A program made the position numbers and the translations under genes. A stretch of DNA of 64,000 nucleotides from Paenibacillus sp. FSL K6-1096 (GTDB lineage Bacteria > Bacillota > Bacilli > Paenibacillales > Paenibacillaceae): NCBI RefSeq assembly GCF_037977055.1, contig NZ_CP150274.1:620001-684000 (forward strand), in the 5' to 3' direction. The notes under the pieces were generated by a model. That model made no database searches, was not told the DNA's origin, and was given only the letters and a program-made list of their open reading frames with translations. Shown here in pieces: positions 51,801-61,155 of this stretch. Each line of letters starts with the position of its first letter. Positions within the stretch are counted from its first letter, which is position 1.

Positions 51801-53169
51801 GGCCAAGCTCCTTGCCCTCGCACATTTTGATGGCAGCAAGCTCCGTGATGTTATTCCGCGTGATCGACAGACCCGTGGTCTCGATATCGAATACGACATA
51901 GGTGGCCGTCTTCAGCTCCAGCGGCAGTGCATTCTCCACGATGTTGACCGCATCATTTACGACATTGGCTTCCACGCCGTAGAGCATTTTGAGCTTGTGC
52001 TTGTGGGCGGCATGGTTCGCGTCCGGGAAGCTCTGGACATTGCCGTGGTCGGTAACCGCAAGCGCCGGGTGGCCCCACTTGGCCGCTGTTTTGACATAGT
52101 CGGTAATCGTCGTCACGGCATCCATCGTACTCATTGTCGTGTGAAGATGGAATTCCACCCGTTTCTGCTTGGCGTTATCCTTGCGGGCCGGCGGTGCGGT
52201 CACCTCAGTAAGGTCGTTCGGAATCATCACCAGCTCAGGAATTTGCATGAAGCGGTCGTATTCCACTTTGCCGCGGGCCCGCACCCATTTGCCGTTGGCC
52301 AGCTGGCTCATGATCTTCAGATCTTCCTTGGTCTTGGCGAACATCTTCATCTGCAGGGAATCCGTGAAATCCGTCAGGCAGAAGCTGAACAGCGTGTTGC
52401 CGTTGCGAAGCTCCTTGCTCTCCAGTCCGAAGATGGTTCCCTGGATCGTGATCTTCTTCTCTTCATCCTGAATTTCCAGAATGGAGACGGCCTGCTCCTT
52501 GATCTCGTTCCCGATCTGCAGCTTGATGACCTCATTCGGGTCCCCGGCCTCCTCAGGCTCCTCCGGCTCAACCGCCGTCATCATCAGCTCAACCAGCTCA
52601 CGCTGCTCCTGCTGGAGCTTCTGCTGGAATTCCTCATAGGCATCCGCCTTGCTCTCGTCCTCGGCAATCTGCAGCTTCACCTTCAGCTCGAGTCCGAAAT
52701 ATTTGGCATAATATTTGATAATGGCGGCTTCGATGCCTTTTTTGCGGGCCAGCTCCAGCGCCATCGAATCATTCAGGCCAAGCACCAGCGTGCCGTCCGT
52801 CAACTCCTGGCTGGAGCGCGTCAGCCATCCGTTCACAGACGGAATCTCGCGCTGCACCCACTCCAGGAACATCCCCCAATACTCCTGGACAATATCCGCC
52901 CGGTTAATTGTATCCTCATAGAGGAACAGGAAGCTCACCTTGGCAATATGCTGCAGCTTCTCGCGCATTCTAAGGATGAAGGTCCGGTAGGCCTGGGCCG
53001 GAATCAGGCTCTGCTTGGCAATGACAATATGCCAGTCACGGTTGCCGCGGCTGATCTCCACGCGCTCAATCTGTCCGTCCATGAAGTAGGGATCGATAAT
53101 GGCAGGCGGGATCTCCCCCTGCTTCATAAGCAGCTCGAACCTTTTTCTTCTCTCCACGTTATGCTCCAT
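48844..53169 (-). CDS. polC: DNA polymerase III alpha subunit, PolC type
   Basis: This 1441-residue replicative polymerase is of the Gram-positive class. After an N-terminal region and an OB domain (VRARGKVEYDRFMQIPELVM), it has a PHP domain (RVEFHLHTTMSTMDAVTTI near 337). A 3'-5' proofreading exonuclease is inserted in it (VFDIETTGLSITRNNITELA near 426; HNARFDMGF). The polymerase core has palm aspartates near VPDIDLNFSGEYQPNAHNF (about 970). The Cys pairs of CTNPECRHSEW / DKDCPDCGGK bind zinc. The ATG follows taggtgggagagc. It is placed between proS and rimP, as in B. subtilis. Confidence 0.99.
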   Translation of the reverse strand: MEHNVERRKRFELLMKQGEIPPAIIDPYFMDGQIERVEISRGNRDWHIVIAKQSLIPAQAYRTFILRMREKLQHIAKVSFLFLYEDTINRADIVQEYWGMFLEWVQREIPSVNGWLTRSSQELTDGTLVLGLNDSMALELARKKGIEAAIIKYYAKYFGLELKVKLQIAEDESKADAYEEFQQKLQQEQRELVELMMTAVEPEEPEEAGDPNEVIKLQIGNEIKEQAVSILEIQDEEKKITIQGTIFGLESKELRNGNTLFSFCLTDFTDSLQMKMFAKTKEDLKIMSQLANGKWVRARGKVEYDRFMQIPELVMIPNDLTEVTAPPARKDNAKQKRVEFHLHTTMSTMDAVTTITDYVKTAAKWGHPALAVTDHGNVQSFPDANHAAHKHKLKMLYGVEANVVNDAVNIVENALPLELKTATYVVFDIETTGLSITRNNITELAAIKMCEGKELGRYTTFVNPHEKIPYHIQQLTNITDEMVKDAPDLAPVLEEFVEFVGDSILVAHNARFDMGFIQASLTKLGRATLPNPWLDTLELARLLFPTMKNHRLNTLADKYKVLLESHHRAVDDTIALGGILNGLLADAEKMKGITRLDRLNDYVGNDLSNVRPFHCNIYALNPAGKKNLYKLISLSHTEYYKRVPCIPKSKLEEYRDGLLVISGCERGEFFETVLNKTVEEAMEVAQFYDVLEIQPLTMYMHLVDKGFVASAEDLRNVLRKICEIGEQMNKPVIATGNVHYLEPRDKLFRDITIHGITGFSPLKDQNKPDAHFRTTDEMLAEFEFLGAEKAMEVVVTNTVELAERFEEYDLFPSDLFTPIIEGADDEIRNTCYNTAKSIYGEELPEVVVARLEKELAPIIKYGFSANYLISERLVKKSNQDGYLVGSRGSVGSSVVATFLGISEVNPLPAHYICTNPECRHSEWFLDGSVPSGFDLPDKDCPDCGGKLKGEGQDIPFETFLGFKGDKVPDIDLNFSGEYQPNAHNFTKTMFGPDNVFRAGTIGTVAEKTAYGFAKKYEEHHQKRWRGAEVGRLAAGCTGVKRSTGQHPGGIVVLPDYMEIEDITPVQYPADDVTSEWKTTHFDYHAFDANLLKLDILGHDDPTMMRMLQDLTGVDPTTIPMNDPKVMSMFNSTDALGVRPDQIRTPVATYGVPEMGTKFVRQMLVEAKPSSFADLLQISGLSHGTGVWLGNAQELIKNNTCNIKTVIGCRDDIMLYLIYKAGMDASLAFKITESVRKGKGLPPEWIEEMKNCKVPQWYIDSCLKIQYMFPKAHAAAYVISAVRTAFFKLYYPIEYYATYFSVRAADFDIELCCKGYEAILKQLVEIEGKGFQALPKEKAMLPVLEMALEMTARGFTFKNIDLYRSDATRFTVDGTSLIPPFSSLAGIGDNAAINIAAAKEAGEFLSIEDFQQKSKASKTVIELLTGMGCFRGLPESNQLSLF

Positions 53170-53233
53170 GCTCTCCCACCTAACTCGGCAAATAATTAAC
53201 TGTAAAACTGTATAGGTTTGCAGGCTTCAAAAA

Positions 53234-53291
53234 AGCTTCCGGCTCCAAAGCATTGGGTACTTGCGGCCCGCCGACTCTCTCGCCAGAAGCT
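53234..53291 (-). terminator. Terminator of proS
   Basis: On the minus strand AGCTTCtGGC, a 38-base loop and GCCgGAAGCT are followed by TTTTTTG, about 25 bases beyond the proS stop codon. Confidence 0.7.
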
Positions 53292-53316
53292 GATATTAGC
53301 AAATATAGGGTACCGC

Positions 53317-54765
53317 TTAATACGCTTTGGCAAAAACAACGGTATGCTGTGCAGGCTTGCCGCAGCAGATACAGGTCTCCTTGGTCTCGGACGGCTGGAA
53401 CGGAATGTTCCGGCTGCCTGCGCCGGTCTCTTCCTTCACCTTCGATTCACATTCCTCCGAGCCGCACCAGCCGGCAAGCGCGAAGCCGCGCTTCTCATCC
53501 ATAGCATCCTTCATCTGCTCCAGGGTATCCACGGAATAGAAATGATCCTCCCGGAACTTCAGGGCACGCTCGAACATCTCCTGATGCACCTGCTCTAGCA
53601 TGGCGTTCACTTCTTCCACCAGATTCTCCTGCCGGATGACCTTCTTCTCGCCGCTGATCCGCGATACCAGCACGCAGACGCCGTTCTCCATATCACGCGG
53701 CCCAAGCTCCAGACGGACAGGGACACCGCGCATTTCATATTCATTGAACTTCCAGCCTGGCGTAAGATCGGCACGGTCGTCCACCCGCACACGGATTCCA
53801 GCCTGCTTCAGTTCGGCAAACAGCTCATCGGTACGTGCGATAACCGCTTCGCGGGTCTTAGGCGGCCCGATCGGGATCATAATCACCTGCGTAGGCGCCA
53901 CCTTCGGCGGCAGAGCCAGTCCACGGTCGTCGCCATGCACCATAATCAATGAACCAATCAGACGCGTCGTGGAGCCCCAGGAGGTGGTATGCGCATATTC
54001 CAGCACATTCTCCCGGTTCAGATACTGAATGTCAAAAGCAACCGCGAACTTCGTGCCCAGATAATGTGAGGTAGCAGCTTGTACGGCCCGTCCATCCTTC
54101 ATCATCGCCTCGATCGAATACGTATCCACCGCACCGGCGAACCGTTCAGAAGGCGTCTTCTGCCCCGTAACAACCGGAATAGCCAGATAGGTCTCTACGA
54201 AGTCACGGTAGTTCTCCAGCATCCTCATTGTTTCTTCGCGGGCCTCCGCCTCATTCTCATGCGCCGTATGGCCTTCCTGCCAGAGGAATTCCGTGGTGCG
54301 GATGAATGGCAGAGTACGTTTCTCCCAGCGGACCACGTTGGCCCATTGGTTGATCAGCACCGGCAGATCGCGGTAGGACTGAATCCACTTGGAATACATA
54401 TGTCCGAACATGGTCTCAGAGGTTGGACGGATCGCCAGACGCTCCTCCAGCACATCGCCGCCGGCCTCAGTTACCCATGGCAGCTCAGGGTTGAAGCCCT
54501 CCACATGCTCCTTCTCCTTCTGGAAAAAGCTCTCCGGAATGAACAGCGGGAAGTAGGCGTTGCGGTGTCCGGTTGCCTTCAGGCGGCGGTTCATCTCCTC
54601 CTGGATGTGCTCCCAGATTTCATAGCCGTCCGGCTTGAACACAATACAGCCGCGGACCGGCGAATAATCCATCAGATCCGCTTTTTTGATCACATCGATG
54701 TACCAGCGGGAGAAATCCTCGCCTTGCGGCGTGATCTCGGTAACAAACTGCTTGTCTTTGGCCAT
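53317..54765 (-). CDS. proS: Prolyl-tRNA synthetase, archaeal/eukaryotic-type (ProS type 3)
   Basis: This 482-residue class II synthetase charges tRNA(Pro). Motif 2 lies in NVVRWEKRTLPFIRTTEFLW and motif 3 near WGSTTRLIGSLIMVHGDDRG. The bacterial editing insertion (INS), which makes B. subtilis ProS about 564 residues, is missing. The protein has the C-terminal zinc-like domain with Cys residues (GWCGSEECESKV, ETCICCGKPA) and the terminal Tyr of type 3 enzymes. It occupies the place of the bacterial proS between rasP and polC. The ATG follows aggaggatttttatac. A separate Ala-tRNA(Pro) editing protein may exist elsewhere. Confidence 0.93.
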   Translation of the reverse strand: MAKDKQFVTEITPQGEDFSRWYIDVIKKADLMDYSPVRGCIVFKPDGYEIWEHIQEEMNRRLKATGHRNAYFPLFIPESFFQKEKEHVEGFNPELPWVTEAGGDVLEERLAIRPTSETMFGHMYSKWIQSYRDLPVLINQWANVVRWEKRTLPFIRTTEFLWQEGHTAHENEAEAREETMRMLENYRDFVETYLAIPVVTGQKTPSERFAGAVDTYSIEAMMKDGRAVQAATSHYLGTKFAVAFDIQYLNRENVLEYAHTTSWGSTTRLIGSLIMVHGDDRGLALPPKVAPTQVIMIPIGPPKTREAVIARTDELFAELKQAGIRVRVDDRADLTPGWKFNEYEMRGVPVRLELGPRDMENGVCVLVSRISGEKKVIRQENLVEEVNAMLEQVHQEMFERALKFREDHFYSVDTLEQMKDAMDEKRGFALAGWCGSEECESKVKEETGAGSRNIPFQPSETKETCICCGKPAQHTVVFAKAY

Positions 54766-54792
54766 GTATAAAAATCCTCCTATTGTTGTGGA

Positions 54793-56067
54793 TCAGCCGC
54801 TAATCAGGCGTAAAATATCATTATAAGTTACAGCGATCATTACCAGGAACAGAAGAGCGAAGCCCACAAAATGGACCATGCCTTCCCTGCTTGGATCTAC
54901 CGGCTTGCCGCGCAGCGCTTCAATTCCAAGGAATACTAACCGGCTGCCGTCAAGGGCCGGAATCGGCAGCAGATTGAAGATGCCCAGGTACAGGCTGAGG
55001 ATCGCCGCCCAGTAGGTCAGATATTGAATACCCTGCTGGGCTATCTGTCCAGTCAGCTGGAAGGTGCCCACGGGTCCGGAAATGTCATCCATATTGAATT
55101 TGTTGATCAGCTGCTTGAAGCCGACAAAGATCAGCTCGGTGGTGTCCACCATAGCCTTGCTTGACTTGGTGATGGTCTCGCCGGCCCCGGCCTTGCGCGT
55201 AGGCAGCTCCGGCGTGATGCCTACCTTGCCGCCTTCTTCCCCTTCCATACTCCGGGGAATCATTGTGACGTTGAAGGTCTCACCGCCGCGCTCCAGGGTC
55301 CAGTCCATCTCTTTGCCTTTGGCGGCCGAAGTGAGGGTGATCATCTTCTTGTAATCCCCGCCGATGGCCTGACCATCCACAGCGACCACGATGTCGCCCT
55401 TCTTCAGGCCGGCTTCCTGGGCCGGCATACCTTCGCTGACCTCGCCGATCTTCACATAGGACGGATTCTCCACCGGGATGCCGGCCATCTGCAAATGCAG
55501 CGCGAACAGCACAAAGGCCAGAATGAAGTTCATCACCGGCCCGGCCAGGATCGCGATAGCCCGCTGGCCCACCGTCTTGCTGCCAAACTGGCGGTCCTTC
55601 GGGGCTATCTGCGTCTGCTGGGTCCCTCTGATCATCATCGCCTGCGGGTTCACATCATACGTGGTGACTTCGCCGTCGACATTCAGCCGGATCTTCAGCT
55701 CATTCTCCAGATCCGTGAATTCCGCTTCACCGCGGATGACATTGCGGCGGGTATCCAGCGAATCCAGGTAGATATTCTTAATCTTGTTGTCCTGGCCGAG
55801 CCGGACGGCAATGGTCTGGCCTGGGCCAATCTCAATCATCTCGGGGTCCTCGCCAGCCATCCGGGCGTATCCGCCGAAGGGCAGCAGGCGCAGCGTAAAT
55901 TGGGTTTCCCCCCGTTTATAAGAGAACAGTTTCGGACCGAAACCGATCGCAAATTCCCGCACTAGAATTCCCGCACGTTTGGCGAAATAATAATGTCCCC
56001 ATTCATGGACTGTCACCAGAACGAAGAACATGAACACTGTCAAAAAAACTACTCTTACCATCTCCAT
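54793..56067 (-). CDS. rasP: RseP/RasP site-2 zinc metalloprotease
   Basis: This 424-residue intramembrane protease has the zinc motif HEWGH (residues 21-25) inside the first membrane helix. A PDZ domain lies near 195-270 (IGEVSEGMPAQEAGLKKGDI). Two or three further helices include the second metal site PIPALDGSRLVF near 375. It cleaves transmembrane anti-sigma factors and signal peptides, and so could act on the anti-sigma encoded at 26851. ATG 56067 follows aaggggg; an in-frame ATG 23 codons upstream has no RBS. Order dxr-rasP-proS is that of B. subtilis. Confidence 0.95.
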   Translation of the reverse strand: MEMVRVVFLTVFMFFVLVTVHEWGHYYFAKRAGILVREFAIGFGPKLFSYKRGETQFTLRLLPFGGYARMAGEDPEMIEIGPGQTIAVRLGQDNKIKNIYLDSLDTRRNVIRGEAEFTDLENELKIRLNVDGEVTTYDVNPQAMMIRGTQQTQIAPKDRQFGSKTVGQRAIAILAGPVMNFILAFVLFALHLQMAGIPVENPSYVKIGEVSEGMPAQEAGLKKGDIVVAVDGQAIGGDYKKMITLTSAAKGKEMDWTLERGGETFNVTMIPRSMEGEEGGKVGITPELPTRKAGAGETITKSSKAMVDTTELIFVGFKQLINKFNMDDISGPVGTFQLTGQIAQQGIQYLTYWAAILSLYLGIFNLLPIPALDGSRLVFLGIEALRGKPVDPSREGMVHFVGFALLFLVMIAVTYNDILRLISG

Positions 56068-56216
56068 AGCGCAACATTCCCCCTTAAGGTGTAAGACCGA
56101 AGTATGTCCTCTTAATTTATCATTATTCCAAGGCAAGGCACAAGAGAATCAACAGTCCACCCCTATTTTTAAAAGGGTATTGCCGCCACCGCCATTTCCA
56201 CATGCTTCATGACTGT

Positions 56217-57356
56217 CTACAGGGAAGCTGCAAGCTCCCGGGAGGCAAGATCACAGAAGCGGATCTGCTCCAGATCAGGGTTAGCCGTGTTGTTATGGCG
56301 CTGCAACACTTCGTCAATAATCTCTTCAATCCGCAAGAAAGGAATCTCGCCGCGCAGGAAGCGGGCCACAGCAATCTCATTGGCGGCATTGAACGCGGTA
56401 GGCGCGGTGCCGCCCGCAATCCCGGAGTCAATCGCCATCTTCAGCGCCGGATAACGCTTGTAATCCATCTCGCGGAAGGTGAGGCTGGCAATGCGGGCCA
56501 GCGACAGACGCTCAGCCGGCGACGGCCAGCGGTCCGGATAGGTCAGCGCATATTGAATCGGAACGCGCATATCCGGGGTTCCGAGCTGGGCGATGATACT
56601 GCTGTCCCGGAATTCTACATACGAGTGGATAATACTCTCAGGGTGCAGCAGCACATTGATCTGATCATAGGGCAGGGCGAACAGATGGTGGGCCTCAATA
56701 ACCTCCAGCCCTTTATTAACCATGGTTGCCGAATCAATAGTAATCTTGGCCCCCATACTCCAGTTGGGATGGCGCAGGGCATCCTCCACCGTAACATCCT
56801 TAAGCTGTTCGCGGGTTGAATCGCGGAACGAGCCGCCGGAGGCTGTGATGGTTATGGAAGCTACGTCCTGGCGGTTCTCGCCGTTCAGACATTGAAATAT
56901 CGCCGAATGCTCGCTGTCCACCGGCAGCAGCTTCACGCCCCTGCAACCGGCCAGCTCTGTCACGAGATGGCCGGCGGTAACCAGCGTCTCTTTATTAGCC
57001 AGACCAATATGTCTTCCGGCTTCAATTGCTGCAAGTGTAGACTGCAGGCCTACACTGCCAACGAGCGCGGTCACAACGGTCTGTGCATCTCCGCCGGCAG
57101 CAATCTCCACCAGCCCCTCACTGCCGCTGTACAGCTCGACACCGGCAGGCAGAGCGGATCTGATCTCTGCGGCAAGCTCCGGCGTGGATACAGACACACG
57201 GCGCGGCTTGAAGCGGCGGACCTGCTCCAGAAGCAGCGAAGTATTGCTGCCCGCAGCCAATCCGTCAACCTCAAAAGCCTCGGGATGCATGGCTACCACA
57301 TCCAGCGTCTGGGTGCCGATGGAGCCGGTGGAGCCCAGAATACTAATCTTTTTCAC
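56217..57356 (-). CDS. dxr: 1-deoxy-D-xylulose 5-phosphate reductoisomerase
   Basis: This 379-residue NADPH enzyme of the MEP isoprenoid pathway (also IspC) has the cofactor motif ILGSTGSIGTQTLDVV at residues 5-20. LANKETLVTAGHLV, LPVDSEHSAIFQCL (metal and substrate) and ITASGGSFRD follow. The start is GTG at 57356 after gaaggaaagcaact. It lies downstream of cdsA and upstream of rasP, joining isoprenoid supply with UppS in the same block. Confidence 0.97.
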   Translation of the reverse strand: MKKISILGSTGSIGTQTLDVVAMHPEAFEVDGLAAGSNTSLLLEQVRRFKPRRVSVSTPELAAEIRSALPAGVELYSGSEGLVEIAAGGDAQTVVTALVGSVGLQSTLAAIEAGRHIGLANKETLVTAGHLVTELAGCRGVKLLPVDSEHSAIFQCLNGENRQDVASITITASGGSFRDSTREQLKDVTVEDALRHPNWSMGAKITIDSATMVNKGLEVIEAHHLFALPYDQINVLLHPESIIHSYVEFRDSSIIAQLGTPDMRVPIQYALTYPDRWPSPAERLSLARIASLTFREMDYKRYPALKMAIDSGIAGGTAPTAFNAANEIAVARFLRGEIPFLRIEEIIDEVLQRHNNTANPDLEQIRFCDLASRELAASL

Positions 57357-57379
57357 AGTTGCTTTCCTTCTCCCTGTCG

Positions 57380-58183
57380 TTAATAGTAAGGCATCAGCAT
57401 TACGATATGTACGAAAGGAAATACGATAATCCAGCTGTCGCAGCGGTCCAGGATGCCTCCGTGACCAGGCAGCAGCGAGCCTGAATCCTTAATACCGTAC
57501 ACCCGTTTATAGGCAGATTGTACAAGATCTCCAAGCTGGCCCAGCACGGCGCAGGATACTCCGATCAGCAGCGCTCGCGGAATGGTCAGCAGATCAGGAA
57601 CGAATAAGGCAAACACGGCAGAGATTACAGCGGAAATCAGGACTCCGCCAATCGCGCCTTCAATGGTTTTGTTGGGACTGATAGCAGGCCACAGCTTATT
57701 CTTCCCGAAGCTTCTGCCGACAAAATAAGCTCCGGCATCACTTCCCCAGATGCAGCACAGCAGCAGCAGGGTCCAGAACAGACCATGGCCGTCTCCCGCC
57801 CCGCGGGCAATGGCCATATAGGAGAAGCCCATCCCTATGTACACAATCCCGGTGAACATTAGTGCGGTGATCTTAATATCCAGCTTATTCTTGCTGAACA
57901 CCGTAACCAGCAGGAACAGCAGCATTAATAGCCATATGCCCTGCTCCCAGGAGAACCACTCGTCTCTCCCCAGCAGATCCCAGGGAATCATGAAGCACAG
58001 CACAGAGATGTAGCCGAGTACAGCCGGAATTCCGAAGGGTGCTGTACCCGTCATTTTGATGAATTCATAATAGCCGATGAGGGCCATGGCAGTCAGCATC
58101 AGCTGATACGGCCAGCCTCCCCACACGCATAACCCCATAAACAAGGCTCCGGCAACAATTCCGGTAATCAATCGCTGCTTCAA
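57380..58183 (-). CDS. cdsA: Phosphatidate cytidylyltransferase
   Basis: This 267-residue polytopic membrane enzyme makes CDP-diacylglycerol from phosphatidate and CTP, feeding PgsA. There are six or more hydrophobic segments. The cytidylyltransferase signature is distributed over SDAGAYFVGRSFGKNKL, SPNKTIEGAIGG and KRVYGIKDSGSLLPGHGGIL. TTG at 58183, seven or eight bases after gggaga, is the start. It directly follows uppS with a 20-base gap. Confidence 0.95.
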   Translation of the reverse strand: MKQRLITGIVAGALFMGLCVWGGWPYQLMLTAMALIGYYEFIKMTGTAPFGIPAVLGYISVLCFMIPWDLLGRDEWFSWEQGIWLLMLLFLLVTVFSKNKLDIKITALMFTGIVYIGMGFSYMAIARGAGDGHGLFWTLLLLCCIWGSDAGAYFVGRSFGKNKLWPAISPNKTIEGAIGGVLISAVISAVFALFVPDLLTIPRALLIGVSCAVLGQLGDLVQSAYKRVYGIKDSGSLLPGHGGILDRCDSWIIVFPFVHIVMLMPYY

Positions 58184-58203
58184 ACAATCCCTCTCCCATC
58201 AGG

Positions 58204-58971
58204 CTACTTCAATCCGCCATAACGGCGTGTGCGCCGCTGATACTCCGCCACAGCCTGCATCAGATGTGTTTTGTCAAATTCCGGCCAATACGCATCTGTG
58301 AACCAAAACTCACTGTACGCGATCTGCCACAGCATAAAGTTGCTGAGCCGCTTCTCGCCGCTGGTGCGGATCAGCAGGTCAGGATCGGGTAATCCGCTGG
58401 ACAAAAGTCTGTTGCCGATCAACTCTGATGTGATCTCGTCCGGCGACAGCGTACCAGCCTGGATATCCTTGCCCATCTCGCGCATACAGTCTTCTATCTC
58501 TTTACGTCCGCCGTAGTTCAGCGCAAAATTCAATATAAGTCCGGTATTGTTCTTGGTGCGGGCCACTGCTTCATCCATGGCCTTACGGGTATGGGAAGGC
58601 AGAGCCTCCGGGTCGCCCATGACGCGTACCTGCACATTTTTCTCGATTAATTCGTCCAGCTCAATCGCCAGGAATTCAACGGGGAGACGCATCAGGAAAT
58701 CAACTTCATCCTTCGGCCGGGTCCAGTTCTCCGTAGAGAAAGCATACAGAGTCAAAAATTCTACTCCCAGGTCATTCGCGGCAATGGTTGCACGCTTGAC
58801 TGCCTTCATCCCGTTCTGGTGGCCCACCACCCGCGGCATACCGCGCCGTTTGGCCCAGCGCCCGTTGCCATCCATAATTATCGCTACATGCCGGGGAATA
58901 TTATCCGGTGAAATCTCGACTGGCTCCTGCCTGTCTTTACGGCTCAGCCATTCTTGAATCCGTTTGATCAT
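58204..58971 (-). CDS. uppS: Isoprenyl transferase (undecaprenyl diphosphate synthase)
   Basis: This 255-residue cis-prenyltransferase builds the C55 lipid carrier for peptidoglycan. Landmarks are AIIMDGNGRWAKRRG with the metal Asp 34, then GHQNGMKAVKR, LTLYAFSTENWTRPKDEVDF, and RTSGEKRLSNFMLWQIAYSE with DAYWPEF. ATG 58971 follows ttggaggaaacggaa; an ATG 26 codons upstream is open but has no RBS. It lies between frr and cdsA, the usual order. Confidence 0.97.
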   Translation of the reverse strand: MIKRIQEWLSRKDRQEPVEISPDNIPRHVAIIMDGNGRWAKRRGMPRVVGHQNGMKAVKRATIAANDLGVEFLTLYAFSTENWTRPKDEVDFLMRLPVEFLAIELDELIEKNVQVRVMGDPEALPSHTRKAMDEAVARTKNNTGLILNFALNYGGRKEIEDCMREMGKDIQAGTLSPDEITSELIGNRLLSSGLPDPDLLIRTSGEKRLSNFMLWQIAYSEFWFTDAYWPEFDKTHLMQAVAEYQRRTRRYGGLK

Positions 58972-59048
58972 TTCCGTTTCCTCCAAGCTCTTATCAGAAA
59001 GAGACAAACCCCACCATAGCGGAGGGGCCTGAAGTCTCTTGAATTTCA

Positions 59049-59603
59049 TTATACTTCCATAATCTCTTTTTCTTTGGACAAGAGCACTTTATCGACTTCA
59101 GCTATGAACTTATCCGTTGATTTCTGGATATCTTCCTGATGTCCATGTGATTCGTCTTCGGAAATGCCGTTCTTCTCCATCTTCTTAATGTCATCGTTCG
59201 CATCGCGGCGGATGTTGCGGATGGCCACCTTGGCTTCCTCGCCGAATTTCTTGGTGAGCTTCACCAGCTCGCTGCGGCGCTCCTCGGTAAGCGGAGGAAT
59301 CGACAGCCGGATAATCGTGCCGTCATTGGCCGGGGTAATTCCGATATCGGATTTCATAATCGCCCGCTCGATGTCGGACAGGGAGCTTTTGTCCCAAGGC
59401 TGGATCATCAGGGTCCGGGGGTCCGGGGTACTGATGTTGGCCAGCTGATTCACAGGAGTCGGAGCACCGTAGTACTCCACTTGAATGCGATCCAGCAGCG
59501 ACGCCGAAGCGCGTCCTGCCCGCAATGTTGCCAGATCGCGCTTCAGCGAGAGAATCGCCTTTTCCATACGCTCTTCGGCATTCTTCTTGACCGATTGTGG
59601 CAT
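59049..59603 (-). CDS. frr: Ribosome recycling factor
   Basis: This 184-residue protein dissociates post-termination ribosomes with EF-G. It has the three-helix bundle pattern: [40 protein letters not shown], and [33 protein letters not shown]. Its ATG overlaps the pyrH stop as TAATG, showing coupling. About 78 bases follow before uppS. Confidence 0.98.
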   Translation of the reverse strand: MPQSVKKNAEERMEKAILSLKRDLATLRAGRASASLLDRIQVEYYGAPTPVNQLANISTPDPRTLMIQPWDKSSLSDIERAIMKSDIGITPANDGTIIRLSIPPLTEERRSELVKLTKKFGEEAKVAIRNIRRDANDDIKKMEKNGISEDESHGHQEDIQKSTDKFIAEVDKVLLSKEKEIMEV

Positions 59604-60331
59604 TAATTTACACTCCCTTTGACCATCGTCCCGATTCTTTCACCGAGAACGACACGTTTGATATTGCCTTGCTCTGTAATAGCAAACACAATGAGCGGTA
59701 TATTATTATCCATGCAGAGAGAGGAAGCGGTGGAATCCATAACCCCGAGGTTCTTGTTCAGAATATCCATATAAGTAAGCTGCTCATACTTCACAGCCGT
59801 GCTGTCCTTGAATGGATCTGCAGAATAGACGCCGTCCACTTTGTTCTTGGCCATCAGAATGACCTCAGCTTCGATCTCGGCCGCGCGGAGCGCTGCCGTC
59901 GTATCTGTCGAGAAGAACGGATTCCCGGTCCCTGCGGCAAAGATAACGACACGGCCCTTCTCCAGATGCCGGATTGCCCGGCGGCGGATATAAGGCTCAG
60001 CAATCTGCTGCATGGCGATGGAGGTCTGCACCCGGGTAGGGACATCGATCTGCTCCAGGGCGTCCTGGAGGGCCAGCGAGTTCATCACCGTTGCCAGCAT
60101 TCCCATATAATCCGCTGTAGCCCGGTCAATTCCGCTTGCGCTTCCGGCGATTCCGCGCCAGATGTTGCCGCCGCCGCAGACAATCGCAACCTGCACTCCA
60201 AGCTCAACGACTTCTTTAACCTGCTCTGCAATGGAGATAATCGTGTCGGCATCGATGCCATAGCCGTTCTGTCCAGCCAGCGATTCCCCGCTGACCTTAA
60301 GGACTACTCTCTTAAATACCGGTTGTTCCAA
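59603..60331 (-). CDS. pyrH: UMP kinase
   Basis: This 242-residue hexameric UMP kinase has [60 protein letters not shown] and [20 protein letters not shown]. It makes UDP for RNA and cell wall precursors. The start is TTG at 60331, seven bases after gtgaggg. A terminator hairpin separates it from tsf, and its stop is fused with the frr start. Confidence 0.97.
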   Translation of the reverse strand: MEQPVFKRVVLKVSGESLAGQNGYGIDADTIISIAEQVKEVVELGVQVAIVCGGGNIWRGIAGSASGIDRATADYMGMLATVMNSLALQDALEQIDVPTRVQTSIAMQQIAEPYIRRRAIRHLEKGRVVIFAAGTGNPFFSTDTTAALRAAEIEAEVILMAKNKVDGVYSADPFKDSTAVKYEQLTYMDILNKNLGVMDSTASSLCMDNNIPLIVFAITEQGNIKRVVLGERIGTMVKGSVN

Positions 60332-60353
60332 CTGTATACCCTCACTTTCTTAC

Positions 60354-60391
60354 AAAAGACGGAACACTTCTTGTATGTGTTCCGCTCTTTT
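60354..60391 (-). terminator. Terminator between tsf and pyrH
   Basis: On the minus strand AAAAGAGCGGAACAC...GTGTTCCGTCTTTT is a 14-base stem with one mismatch and a nine-base loop, about 45 bases past the tsf stop codon. Confidence 0.85.
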
Positions 60392-60435
60392 GATGCTTGC
60401 CTTTATTCAGTTCATGCCAGAGTGCTGTGCAGCTC

Positions 60436-61086
60436 TTATTGGTTCACTTGTGCCATTACTTCTTCAACGAAGTTGTCGACTTTCTTCTCAAGACCTTCAC
60501 CCAGCTCGAAACGTACGAAGCGGCGGATGGAGATGTTCTCACCGATAGTGCTGATCTTTTCGTTCAGCAGCTGAGAGATCGTCTTATCCGGGTCTTTAAC
60601 AAATGGCTGTTCCAGCAGGCAGTATTCTTCATAGAACTTGCTGATGCGGCCTTCCACCATTTTTTCAACGATTTTCTCCGGCTTGCCTTCGTTCAGCGCC
60701 TGAGCCTTAAGAATTTCTTTTTCTTTCTCTACATCAGCAGCCGGTACTTCTTCACGGCGAACATACAGCGGCTTCGCTGCAGCGATCTGCATTGCGATGT
60801 CGCGGGCGAATTCTTTGAAGGAATCTGTTTTGCCTACAAAGTCTGTTTCGCAGTTGATTTCAACCAGAACGCCGATGCGGCCGCCAGCGTGGATGTAAGA
60901 CTCTACAGTACCTTCTGTAGCAACACGTCCTGCTTTGTTGGCTGCTGCAGCCAGGCCTTTCTCGCGAAGCAATTCAGCAGCTTTGGTGATATCGTTGTTT
61001 GCTTCTTCCAGCGCTTTCTTGCAATCGAGCATTCCTGCTCCTGTTCTTTCACGAAGTTCCTTTACTGCCTTTGCATCTACTGCCAT
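60436..61086 (-). CDS. tsf: Elongation factor Ts
   Basis: This 216-residue guanine-nucleotide exchange factor for EF-Tu has the N-terminal module [20 protein letters not shown] and then [40 protein letters not shown] follows. It is of the short class that lacks the second core subdomain duplication, with a short C-terminal region, usual for some Bacillota (B. subtilis has 293 residues, so this one is shorter). The ATG follows ggagggaataacaa. Confidence 0.95.
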   Translation of the reverse strand: MAVDAKAVKELRERTGAGMLDCKKALEEANNDITKAAELLREKGLAAAANKAGRVATEGTVESYIHAGGRIGVLVEINCETDFVGKTDSFKEFARDIAMQIAAAKPLYVRREEVPAADVEKEKEILKAQALNEGKPEKIVEKMVEGRISKFYEEYCLLEQPFVKDPDKTISQLLNEKISTIGENISIRRFVRFELGEGLEKKVDNFVEEVMAQVNQ

Positions 61087-61155
61087 TTGTTATTCCCTCC
61101 AGATCATAGTCGTTATCGCACGCTTACGCCAAGCCATACTTGCTTGCATCTTAAA

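Noticed and set aside
51262..53199. 645-codon plus-strand frame opposite polC
   Set aside because: A shadow of polC codon bias; no domain, no start signal.
53170..53316. T-box leader in the proS-polC gap
   Set aside because: The sequence folds as the proS terminator and has no T-box motif; it is also downstream rather than upstream of proS.
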